64,000 bases of DNA. It comes from Pseudomonadota bacterium. GTDB taxonomy: Bacteria; Pseudomonadota; Gammaproteobacteria; Burkholderiales; JABEVD01. Shown piece by piece: positions 48,323 to 55,274 of the stretch; the first letter of the stretch is position 1, and every line of letters starts with the position of its first letter. The notes below the pieces were generated by a model. It was given only the letters and a program-made list of their open reading frames with translations. It did not search any database and had not been told where the DNA came from. The position numbers and the translations under genes were made by a program. Location of the stretch: assembly GCA_021848825.1 (NCBI GenBank), contig JAJZTQ010000002.1, positions 69,129-133,128 on the forward strand, read 5' to 3'.

Positions 48323-49165
48323 CTAGGTCAGCAAGTCGGCGAGCAGCATGATCTGCTCCCGCTGCATTTCCAGCGTTTCCCTCGCCTGCCCGAGCTGTTC
48401 AGCCGTGATGCCGGTCGCTTCGATCTCATCGCCTGATACCTGCAGGGGAGCATTCATCCTGATCGCTCCTTCTCCCGTGATCGATTCAGCGATCCTTGCG
48501 AGCATCAGCGTCATGTTTTTCAAATCGACTCCATGATGGCCTTCGATCACGCCGATCACTTCTTCGGGAAGATTCCATGACCTCGCGAGTATCCCGCCTA
48601 TTTCGGCATGATTGACGCCGAATTCTGCATCTTCCGCTTCAGGCACGGATTCGACAGGGTTCGATTCCATCCTGGAGAGGAAGGCATCGAATTTTTCGGG
48701 GGCGAGATGGGCGAGAACGAGATAGCCGAGATCGTGAAGCAGGCCTGAAAGGAACAGCATTTCCTCCGAAGGTCTCAATTCAGGGGGAAGCATGGCGGCG
48801 AGGGTGCGCATGCCTGTGGCCATCGAAAAGCTGTGCAGCCAGAGCTCCCTCGGACTGAAGATGCGGCTTTCCCTGACCCTTATCGGACCCAGCAATGCGA
48901 TCGCTATGGCGATCGATTTCACCCTGGAAAGGCCGAGGACGAGCGATGCGTCGGCTACCGTGCAGACCTTTCTGTTCGGGGAGAAAAAAGGGGAATTGGC
49001 CATGCCGATGACCCTTGCCGCGATGAAAGGGTCTGACTCGATGAGGCCGAGAAGGTCGCGCTCCCCCTTTTCGGTATCGAGAGGAAGGGATAGCAGCTGT
49101 TCGGCAATGCTGGAAATGGTGGGAAGGGCATCCGTTTCGAGGACCTTGGCGCGCAAGTCAGTCAT
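48323..49165 (-). CDS. HDOD-domain signalling protein
   Basis: The protein has 280 residues. The HDOD fold covers about residues 15-225 (LETDALPTISSIAEQLLSLPLD, FLSGLLHDLGYLVLAHLAP). HDOD proteins resemble HD hydrolases but usually lack activity and act as regulatory scaffolds. ATG 49165 has a GGGAGAG ribosome site; an extension to 49243 runs through a large palindrome and is unlikely. It is downstream of the MXKDX-repeat gene. Confidence 0.87.
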   Translation of the reverse strand: MTDLRAKVLETDALPTISSIAEQLLSLPLDTEKGERDLLGLIESDPFIAARVIGMANSPFFSPNRKVCTVADASLVLGLSRVKSIAIAIALLGPIRVRESRIFSPRELWLHSFSMATGMRTLAAMLPPELRPSEEMLFLSGLLHDLGYLVLAHLAPEKFDAFLSRMESNPVESVPEAEDAEFGVNHAEIGGILARSWNLPEEVIGVIEGHHGVDLKNMTLMLARIAESITGEGAIRMNAPLQVSGDEIEATGITAEQLGQARETLEMQREQIMLLADLLT

Positions 49166-49210
49166 CTTCTCTCCCGTGTTTTCGATCAAGGGAGATTCTA
49201 CCGCGGATTG

Positions 49211-49234
49211 ATGCGGGAAGCATGCTTCCCGCAT
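49211..49234. repeat. Perfect 24-base palindrome after the MXKDX gene
   Basis: ATGCGGGAAGCA at 49211-49222 is followed at once by its exact reverse complement. It starts 5 bases past the stop of the MXKDX gene. As RNA it gives a 10-bp stem with a CATG loop. No T run follows, so it is more an mRNA-end or protein-binding element than a classical terminator. Confidence 0.65.
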
Positions 49235-49239
49235 GCCCA

Positions 49240-49494
49240 TCACATGCCCTTCATCCCGTCATTCCCCTTCATCATGCCGTCATCCTTCTTCATGGCATCA
49301 TCCTTTTTCATCGCATCCTTCTTCATGGCGTGCTTTTTCTTGTGCGACATCTTCATGCTGTTCGAGGAACTCGTCATTTTCCCGCTGTCTTCCTTCATCT
49401 TTGCCCCTTCATCCATCTTCATCGAATCAGCCGCGAAAGACTGGGTGCCTGCGAGAAGCAGGAACAGGGAAGTTGCAGTCAAAATTTTCTTCAT
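49240..49494 (-). CDS. Pentapeptide MXKDX-repeat small exported protein
   Basis: An 84-residue protein. A signal peptide ends near QSFAADS. The mature part is almost only Met, Lys, Asp, Gly and Ser, with repeats MKKDA, MKKDD and MKKDD, as in the MXKDX family. The function is unknown in the literature I can recall. The methionine-rich, periplasmic character suggests metal (copper) binding or an oxidant sink, and it sits beside a periplasmic methionine sulfoxide reductase. Ribosome site AAGGAG. Confidence 0.85.
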   Translation of the reverse strand: MKKILTATSLFLLLAGTQSFAADSMKMDEGAKMKEDSGKMTSSSNSMKMSHKKKHAMKKDAMKKDDAMKKDDGMMKGNDGMKGM

Positions 49495-49510
49495 CGTTTT
49501 CTCCTTGGTT

Positions 49511-49549
49511 GAAAATCGGCCTCGGCCGCTCTTCGGGGGAATCCCCGAA
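49511..49549 (-). terminator. Candidate terminator after msrA
   Basis: On the minus strand two hairpins follow the msrA stop. The first is TTCGGGG/CCCCGAA with a 4-base loop (49532-49549). The second is CGGCC-GA-GGCCG (49517-49528), followed by ATTTTC. Together they probably end the dipZ-msrA transcript before the MXKDX gene. Confidence 0.55.
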
Positions 49550-49559
49550 TCTTTTGCCT

Positions 49560-50201
49560 TCAGTAAGGCGAAGGGGTGCTCGTATACAGCCCCGGATAGT
49601 CTCTTTTCAGATGCGAAATCTTCGGAAGATCGTTGATCACGATATAGGGGTAATAGGGATGCAGCGTCTCGAAATTCTGGTGATAATCTTCAGCGGGATA
49701 GAAGGCCGGAAGGAGGCTCACTTTCGTCGCGATTTTTCCATGGAAGACCTTCGCGCGCTCGAGCTGGGCGATATAGGACTCGGCAGTCTTTTTCTGCATT
49801 TCATCGGTCGCGAAGATCTCCGAACGATACTGAGGTCCCTCGTCCGGTCCCTGCCTGTCGATTTCCGTGGGGTCATGGGCAATGGAGAAGAAGATCTCGA
49901 GCAGTTTCCCGTAGGAAATGTGTGAGGCGTCGTAGACGATTTTCACGGATTCGGCATGCCCGGTATTGCCCGCGCTGACGGCGCGATAATTCGCGTTTGC
50001 TGCGGCGCCTCCGGCATAGCCCGCTGTTGCCGAGACGACGCCTTTGACGTGCTGGAAAGTGCCCTGCATCGCCCAGAAGCAGCCCCCGGCGAGAACGGCC
50101 ACATGATTTCCGGATTCCGGCGGATCGAAGGCAGGGGAGGGAATCCGGGCGAAAGCACGGCCTGAAAGAGCGAGCAGGGCTGCGAACAGAAATTTTTTCA
50201 T
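49560..50201 (-). CDS. msrA: Peptide-methionine (S)-S-oxide reductase, exported form
   Basis: A 213-residue protein with a signal peptide (residues 1-18), so it acts in the periplasm, unlike most MsrA. The catalytic cysteine is in the family motif GGCFWAMQGTFQHVKGV. Other conserved blocks are AVSAGNTGHAESVKIVYD and ESYIAQLERAKVF. It repairs oxidised methionines and needs reducing power, which the adjacent DipZ could bring across the membrane. It overlaps the HD-GYP gene by 4 bases (ATGA) and has a strong AGGAGAAG ribosome site. Confidence 0.95.
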   Translation of the reverse strand: MKKFLFAALLALSGRAFARIPSPAFDPPESGNHVAVLAGGCFWAMQGTFQHVKGVVSATAGYAGGAAANANYRAVSAGNTGHAESVKIVYDASHISYGKLLEIFFSIAHDPTEIDRQGPDEGPQYRSEIFATDEMQKKTAESYIAQLERAKVFHGKIATKVSLLPAFYPAEDYHQNFETLHPYYPYIVINDLPKISHLKRDYPGLYTSTPSPY

Positions 50202-51085
50202 GCGCTTCTCCTGAAAGGGAAGATTCGTGAAATCCCGCTTTTTTTCCTCACGACGAGCGCTGCCGTTTCCCTGACCAGCGACTCGATCAGGTCGATATCC
50301 GCCTCGGGCTGGAGCGCTGCAGCATCGCCCTGTTTTCCGGTCATGCTGATGTCGAATTTTCCGTTCTCGAACGTCACTGCCGCTTCCGCGCCGCAGCGCC
50401 TGCAATAGACCCGGTCGCCTGATCTGTTCTTCCTTCTCACGACGATGGTGGGCCCGCACATCGGGCATTCCTGGACAGGGATGCCGGGCTCGCTGTATCC
50501 GGCTATTGGCGAAAGATGCCCCCGCCTGCCGATGGCGATGAATTTTCTCCCGAAATCGGCGTCGAACTGCTTCCCCAGGTTCTGTTCCAGGATGGAAAGC
50601 GCATTTTCGACAGGCATGCCGCGCCTGTAGGGGCGGTTGCTCGTCATGGCGTCGAATGCGTCGCACAGGCCCACTATCCTGGCGTCTATCGGGATATCGT
50701 CGCCGCGAAGCCCGAGCGGATAGCCGCGTCCGTCCGGGGTTTCGTGATGGGCATGGACTGCGGCGCTCGCGAGTTCCGCCAGAGGATGCTCGGACAGCAG
50801 TCTTTTGCCGACTTCGGGATGGGTCTTGATCACCGCATATTCCGCTTCAGTGAGCCTTTCAGGCTTGTTCAGGATCGCGTCGGGTATGCTTATCTTGCCG
50901 AGATCGTGAAGGAATCCACCCAGCGCGATCCTTGCGACGTCTTTTTCGGGGAGGCCGCATTCCGCCGCGAGGATCTTGCAGTATTGAGATACCCGCCAGA
51001 GATGCCCCCCGGTGTAGGGGTCCCTTGCTTCGACGAGCAAAGCCATGACATAAAGGCTTTTCAACAGTTCTTCTACAGGGTTCAT
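50198..51085 (-). CDS. HD-GYP protein with a C-terminal zinc ribbon
   Basis: The protein has 295 residues. A full HD-GYP domain is present (LVEARDPYTGGHLWRVSQY, GGFLHDLGKISIPDAIL, HHETPDGRGYPLGL, ARIVGLCDAFDAMTSNRPYR) without an N-terminal sensor. Residues about 205-240 carry two CxxC pairs (CPMCGP and YCRRCGA), a probable zinc ribbon. It is a likely c-di-GMP phosphodiesterase. It lies between dipZ and msrA in one operon, so its output may depend on redox stress through the zinc-binding cysteines (inference). Confidence 0.88.
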   Translation of the reverse strand: MNPVEELLKSLYVMALLVEARDPYTGGHLWRVSQYCKILAAECGLPEKDVARIALGGFLHDLGKISIPDAILNKPERLTEAEYAVIKTHPEVGKRLLSEHPLAELASAAVHAHHETPDGRGYPLGLRGDDIPIDARIVGLCDAFDAMTSNRPYRRGMPVENALSILEQNLGKQFDADFGRKFIAIGRRGHLSPIAGYSEPGIPVQECPMCGPTIVVRRKNRSGDRVYCRRCGAEAAVTFENGKFDISMTGKQGDAAALQPEADIDLIESLVRETAALVVRKKSGISRIFPFRRSA

Positions 51086-51100
51086 GTTTTTTCCTTGTGG

Positions 51101-52753
51101 TCAGCCGAAAGTGAAGGCGTAAGCCTCGAGCCCGGGGGTCTCGGACCTGATTTCTATCATCCCTTCCCCGGGTTTTTTCTGGTCTATGAGTTCATAGAGC
51201 GTATTCCTTGAAATGTCGACATGTCCTGAAGGGGCGTCTTTTCCTGCATCGCTTCCTGCGGGTTTGCCGTTCAGTCTGATTTGTGCATGGATCGGCTTGC
51301 CGCTCTCGGTGCCCAGCACGAGGAAAACGCGGCTCGCCTTGAAATGGAGCAGGATGGATGCGCCCTTCGCGCGGGAAACGATCTTTTCGGATTCGATTTT
51401 CCATTTACCTGAAAGCGCCCAGGAATCGACAGGAAGGGATTCCGGGTAGCGATAGTCCGAGACGGCATCCCTGACGGCCCTTCCGGAGAAACCCGCAGCC
51501 CTCTGGTAGCCCAGATAGGTTTCAGGAGTTTCGTCAGGCGCAGGGTGGGCTTCTGCATAGGAAATGTTCGCCCGTCCGAGCCCGAGGAGATAGCGGATGT
51601 TGTTCTCCGTCACGTCGTAGTCGCCTTCCCCGAAGTGGGTGTAGACGACGCGCCCGTCCCTGTCTATCAGGTAATGCGCAGGCCAGTATTCGTTGTCGAA
51701 ATTTCCCCAGGTGGCGAGATCGTTGTCGAGCGCAACGGGATAATGGATGCCGTATTTCACCAATGCCGCCCTGACGTTGTCGATCCTCTTCTCGAATTCG
51801 AATTCGGGGGAATGGACGCCTATGATCACCAGTCCGTCCTTCCTGTATTTCTGGTCCCACGAGGTGATGTAGGGAAGGGTCCTGACGCAGTTGATGCACG
51901 AATAGGTCCAGAAATCGACGAGAACGACCTTTCCTCTCAATTCCTTCATGGAAAGGGGGGGGGAATTGAGCCATGCGCTTATCCCTGAAAAATCCGGCGC
52001 CGGATAGGGATGGGCAAGCGCATCTTCGAGCGAATTCGCACTCGTCTTCAACGGGCTGGAAGGATTCAATGTCTTTGCAGCCGGCGTTGAAGGGCCGAAA
52101 ATCGACTGGATATCGAACCCCGAACCGATGAACGCGACCGAGGCGACGATGATCAAGGCGAAAGCCTTCCTCACCGAATCGAGATGATTGACGAGCCAGC
52201 CGGTCTTCTTGAGGATGCTTCTTCCCGCGAGCGAGATGATGAGCATCGGGATGCCGGCGCCGATTGCGAAGGAAAAGATGATGAGATAGCCTTGCAGATC
52301 CGTCTTCTGCCTGATCACTTCGACGAGGACGGCTGCGAGTATGGGACCTGCGCAGGGGGTCCAGACCAGCCCTATGAGGGAACCTATTACGATTCCGCTG
52401 ACGAACCCTCCTGCCGAATGCTGCGCGATCCTGTTTCCGAGATCGGCAGCGCTGCTCGTCAGTCTGCCGAATTTCTCGGAAAGCGTCGTCGAGAAGAGCA
52501 CGATTGCGAAAGAAAGAAGCAGAAAGAGCGATGCATTCCTGACGATGTCCAGATCGAGCCCGAGCAAGGCGACGAGCTTCCTGGACAACAGGGCGAAAAG
52601 GCTGAAAGAAACCACGAAGCCCAGGATGATGCCGAAAGGCCTTTTTCTTCCGCCATCGATCGATGTCGAAAGCACGATGGGAAGAACGGGGAGGATGCAG
52701 GGAGAGGCGATCAGCGCCAGTCCTTCCAGAAATGCCAAGCCTGTTTCTATCAT
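51101..52753 (-). CDS. DipZ-type thiol:disulfide transporter (CcdA-thioredoxin fusion)
   Basis: A 550-residue protein. Residues about 1-220 are a CcdA-like six-helix membrane domain with two cysteines in ASPCILPVLPIVLS and VWTPCAGPILAAV. Residues about 255-400 are a periplasmic TlpA-like redoxin with CxxC in TYSCINCVRTLPY. The last about 130 residues are a beta-rich domain typical of DipZ. It moves electrons from cytoplasmic thioredoxin to periplasmic targets, and here MsrA is an obvious candidate client. The ATG 52753 is about 47 bases downstream of an ECF-type promoter. Confidence 0.9.
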   Translation of the reverse strand: MIETGLAFLEGLALIASPCILPVLPIVLSTSIDGGRKRPFGIILGFVVSFSLFALLSRKLVALLGLDLDIVRNASLFLLLSFAIVLFSTTLSEKFGRLTSSAADLGNRIAQHSAGGFVSGIVIGSLIGLVWTPCAGPILAAVLVEVIRQKTDLQGYLIIFSFAIGAGIPMLIISLAGRSILKKTGWLVNHLDSVRKAFALIIVASVAFIGSGFDIQSIFGPSTPAAKTLNPSSPLKTSANSLEDALAHPYPAPDFSGISAWLNSPPLSMKELRGKVVLVDFWTYSCINCVRTLPYITSWDQKYRKDGLVIIGVHSPEFEFEKRIDNVRAALVKYGIHYPVALDNDLATWGNFDNEYWPAHYLIDRDGRVVYTHFGEGDYDVTENNIRYLLGLGRANISYAEAHPAPDETPETYLGYQRAAGFSGRAVRDAVSDYRYPESLPVDSWALSGKWKIESEKIVSRAKGASILLHFKASRVFLVLGTESGKPIHAQIRLNGKPAGSDAGKDAPSGHVDISRNTLYELIDQKKPGEGMIEIRSETPGLEAYAFTFG

Positions 52754-52806
52754 GTTATGCCTTTCGAAATATACTGTTCTGGTAAGATGAAGCCTTCATG
52801 CCCTGA

Positions 52807-52833
52807 TTCGGGCAAAACTCGAAAATGGTTACA
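52807..52833 (-). promoter_or_regulatory. ECF sigma-F-type promoter facing the dipZ operon
   Basis: On the minus strand TGTAACC (52833-52827) is followed by 16 bases and CGAA (52810-52807). This equals the -35/-10 pattern that I recall for Caulobacter sigma-F, whose anti-sigma is NrsF. A sigma/NrsF-type pair is encoded divergently beside it. The expected start is near 52800. Confidence 0.72.
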
Positions 52834-52841
52834 TCATCTCG

Positions 52842-53375
52842 ATGAAGGAAGCAGATCTCGAATCACTGATGGGGAAAGCGCTGGAAGGGGACAGGCAGTC
52901 CTATGCGGAACTCCTCAGGGAAACGACGCGTTTTCTGAAGCCCTATCTTTCGCTGCGCCTGAGGGAAGAGCACGAGGTCGACGACGTGCTTCAGGAAATC
53001 CTGCTATCCATCCACAAGGCAAGACATACCTACGACGGAAACCGCCCCTACAAGCCCTGGGCCTATGCGATTGCGAAATTCCGGCTTCAGGATCATTTCA
53101 GGTTCCATTACGGCGATTACCTCCGTCAGGCGGTGGAACTCTCTGAAATTGAAGAAAGTCTTGCAGAACCCGTAACCGAAAATGCCTTCAGTTACGAATC
53201 TATAAGGGGAGAGATAGAAAGACTCCCGGAAAAGCAGGCTGTGATATTGACGCTGATTCACAGGGAAGGCTGCACGGCCAGGGAAGTCGCGGAAAGAATG
53301 GGCATGAAGGAGTCTGCAGTGAAGGTGGCGGCGCATCGCGCTTACAAACTATTGAGGAAGAAACTGGAAGAATGA
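52842..53375 (+). CDS. ECF-family RNA polymerase sigma factor (sigma-F/EcfF type)
   Basis: A 177-residue sigma factor. Region 2 (EEHEVDDVLQEILLSIHKARHTYDG) and region 4 (LPEKQAVILTLIHREGCTAREVAERMGMKESAVKVAAHRAY) are complete. The stop overlaps the next gene, which encodes an NrsF-like anti-sigma factor, so this is a sigma/anti-sigma pair. In Caulobacter, related sigma-F answers to metal and oxidative stress. The likely regulon here is the divergent dipZ-msrA operon. Confidence 0.93.
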   Translation: MKEADLESLMGKALEGDRQSYAELLRETTRFLKPYLSLRLREEHEVDDVLQEILLSIHKARHTYDGNRPYKPWAYAIAKFRLQDHFRFHYGDYLRQAVELSEIEESLAEPVTENAFSYESIRGEIERLPEKQAVILTLIHREGCTAREVAERMGMKESAVKVAAHRAYKLLRKKLEE

Positions 53376-54010
53376 TGGAAAGCATCGAGGATCTCATCGA
53401 GTCTCTCGCCGGGGACGCAGAACCAGTCAGGCCCGCCCGGAATCCATTCCTGACATGGCTGAAATGGACCGGCATGGCGGCAGCCTATGTCTTCTTCGCG
53501 CTGCTGATTTCTGGGCATCGAAACGATCTTGCAGAAAGGCTTCATTCGCCGATCTTCATTGCGGAAATGGCTTCCCTCGTCTTCATGGTCTGCAGCGCCG
53601 CCCTGAGCGCATCGCTTCTTTCCTTCCCGGATCTCTACCAGAGGGGCAGAATCGTCTATCTGCCGCTCCTTTCGGCCGCATGTTTCGCGGTCGTCATGAT
53701 GGTTGCGTGGCGCTTGGACAATCCGCCTTCCCCCCTTCCCGTTCACAGCTATCAGTGCACGCTCTCCATTGCGCTTCTTTCCCTTCTGCCTATGTTCTCG
53801 ATATTCCGTTCGCTGAGAAAGAATGCGAGCACCCATGCCGGATGGGCCGGCGTGAATGCCGTGCTCTATGCATTCGGAACGGGCGCGATATGGCTGAGGC
53901 TTGAGGAAGCGACGAATTCGATCGCTCATGTGCTCGAATGGCATTATCTTCCGATGCTTCTCGTCGGCATCATCGGCCTCTGGCTCGGCAAGAAGCTGCT
54001 GAAGTGGTGA
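53372..54010 (+). CDS. NrsF/DUF1109-type anti-sigma factor
   Basis: A 212-residue inner-membrane protein with a short cytoplasmic N-terminus (residues 1-28, MMESIEDLIESLAGDAEPV) and six hydrophobic helices, the NrsF (DUF1109) pattern. Conserved cysteines believed to sense metals or oxidants are represented by single cysteines within the helices (MVCSAALSAS, SAACFAVVM). It should hold the upstream ECF sigma factor at the membrane until stress. The start overlaps the sigma gene stop by 4 bases. Confidence 0.88.
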   Translation: MMESIEDLIESLAGDAEPVRPARNPFLTWLKWTGMAAAYVFFALLISGHRNDLAERLHSPIFIAEMASLVFMVCSAALSASLLSFPDLYQRGRIVYLPLLSAACFAVVMMVAWRLDNPPSPLPVHSYQCTLSIALLSLLPMFSIFRSLRKNASTHAGWAGVNAVLYAFGTGAIWLRLEEATNSIAHVLEWHYLPMLLVGIIGLWLGKKLLKW

Positions 54011-54613
54011 TCAGTGGTTCCTCAGCATCGGTTGGAGATGCTTCCAGATGTTGGAGAGGACCTTGGCTTGCGCTTTTTCGGTCGGATGGAGACCATCAGA
54101 CTGGAAATCGTCCAGGTCCTGGGCGAAGCCTGCGAGCATGAAGGGAACGAATGCGAGCTTTTCTCTTCTTGCGATTTCAGGGTAGATTGCCTGGAAAGCT
54201 TCGGCATATTTCCGGCCGTAATTCGGGGGAAGGCGCATGCCCACCAGCAACACCCTTGCATTTTGTTTTTTGCAGGCTGATATGATCGATTCGAGATTCT
54301 TCCTGGCGATGGCGACAGGCTGCCCTCTCAGGCCGTCGTTTGCGCCGAGTTCGAGGATGACGATCTCGGGGTCGAACTCCTTCAGGGCGGGAACGATCCT
54401 CGAAAGCCCGCCGGAAGTGGTTTCCCCGCTGATGCTGGCGTTGACGACATGGTAACGCGTTCCATGCAGCTTCACGCCGAGCAGGTCGACCCAGTTTTTT
54501 CCGGCAGGAACGCCGTATCCGGCGGAGAGGCTGTCGCCGAAAACCAGGATGGTCGATGACAGGACAGTATGAGGAAGCAGCAGGGCGAAAACGAGGAATA
54601 TGGATCGAATCAT
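54011..54613 (-). CDS. tesA: Acyl-CoA thioesterase I / lysophospholipase L1 (SGNH hydrolase)
   Basis: A 200-residue periplasmic esterase with a signal peptide (residues 1-18). SGNH blocks: VFGDSLSAGYG (Ser nucleophile), ISGETTSGG, LELGANDGLRG and DGLHPTEKAQ (Asp/His). It is divergent from ybbA and their start codons overlap, as in E. coli where tesA and ybbAP are also divergent. Confidence 0.94.
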   Translation of the reverse strand: MIRSIFLVFALLLPHTVLSSTILVFGDSLSAGYGVPAGKNWVDLLGVKLHGTRYHVVNASISGETTSGGLSRIVPALKEFDPEIVILELGANDGLRGQPVAIARKNLESIISACKKQNARVLLVGMRLPPNYGRKYAEAFQAIYPEIARREKLAFVPFMLAGFAQDLDDFQSDGLHPTEKAQAKVLSNIWKHLQPMLRNH

Positions 54614-55274
54614 GGTTGAACCCGTTTTGAGAGCAGTGGACTTGTGCAAGAGAATTGGCGAAAGCCTCGTCATTTTGAGCAATGTCAGCCTGGAGATCAA
54701 TCGCGGCGACACGGTCGCCATACTCGGCGCATCGGGCTCAGGGAAATCCACCCTGCTTGGCATCATGGCGGGACTCGATGAACCGACGGCAGGGAAAGTC
54801 TACATCGAAGGCATGGACATTTTTTCGCTCGATGAAGACGGGCGGGCGAAATTGAGGGGAGAGAGGGTGGGCTTCGTGTTCCAGTCATTCCATCTCCTGC
54901 CCGCGCTGACCGCGCTCGAGAACGTCATGCTCCCGCTCGAGCTTGCGGGAAAAAGGGATGCAAGGGAAAAGGCGGGTGAAATACTCGATCGCGTCGGACT
55001 GAAGGAGAGACGCGGGCATTATCCCAGGGAACTCTCAGGCGGGGAGCAGCAGCGCGTTGCCATAGCGAGGGCTTTCGCCGGAGACCCGAAAATTCTTTTC
55101 GCCGACGAGCCTACGGGGAACCTCGATTCCGGAACGGGGGAAAACATCATTGAGCTGATGTTCGGGCTCAACAGGGAGCATGGCACGACGCTCATTCTGG
55201 TGACGCACGATGCCGAAATCGCAAGGAGATGCGAAAGGAAGATCAGGCTGAAATCGGGGGAAAGGATTGAATGA
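54600..55274 (+). CDS. ybbA: ABC transporter ATP-binding protein YbbA
   Basis: A 224-residue ATPase of the LolD/MacB group. Walker A is GASGSGKSTLLG, the signature is LSGGEQQRVAIARA and Walker B is ILFADEPTGNLDSG. The start is ATG 54600, with ATG 54612 as the alternative. It pairs with the large permease downstream, whose frame overlaps the end by 8 bases. The substrate is unknown; the tesA neighbour suggests lipids or small hydrophobic molecules. Confidence 0.93.
   Translation: MDRIMVEPVLRAVDLCKRIGESLVILSNVSLEINRGDTVAILGASGSGKSTLLGIMAGLDEPTAGKVYIEGMDIFSLDEDGRAKLRGERVGFVFQSFHLLPALTALENVMLPLELAGKRDAREKAGEILDRVGLKERRGHYPRELSGGEQQRVAIARAFAGDPKILFADEPTGNLDSGTGENIIELMFGLNREHGTTLILVTHDAEIARRCERKIRLKSGERIE

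Noticed and set aside
49560-50666. A 368-codon frame containing msrA
   Set aside because: The extension is a shadow of the HD-GYP gene. msrA starts at 50201 with a signal peptide and a strong ribosome site.
52754-52841. Same TGTAACC/CGAA promoter driving the sigma gene itself on the plus strand
   Set aside because: No GTAACC is present on the plus strand here, so autoregulation from this motif is not supported.
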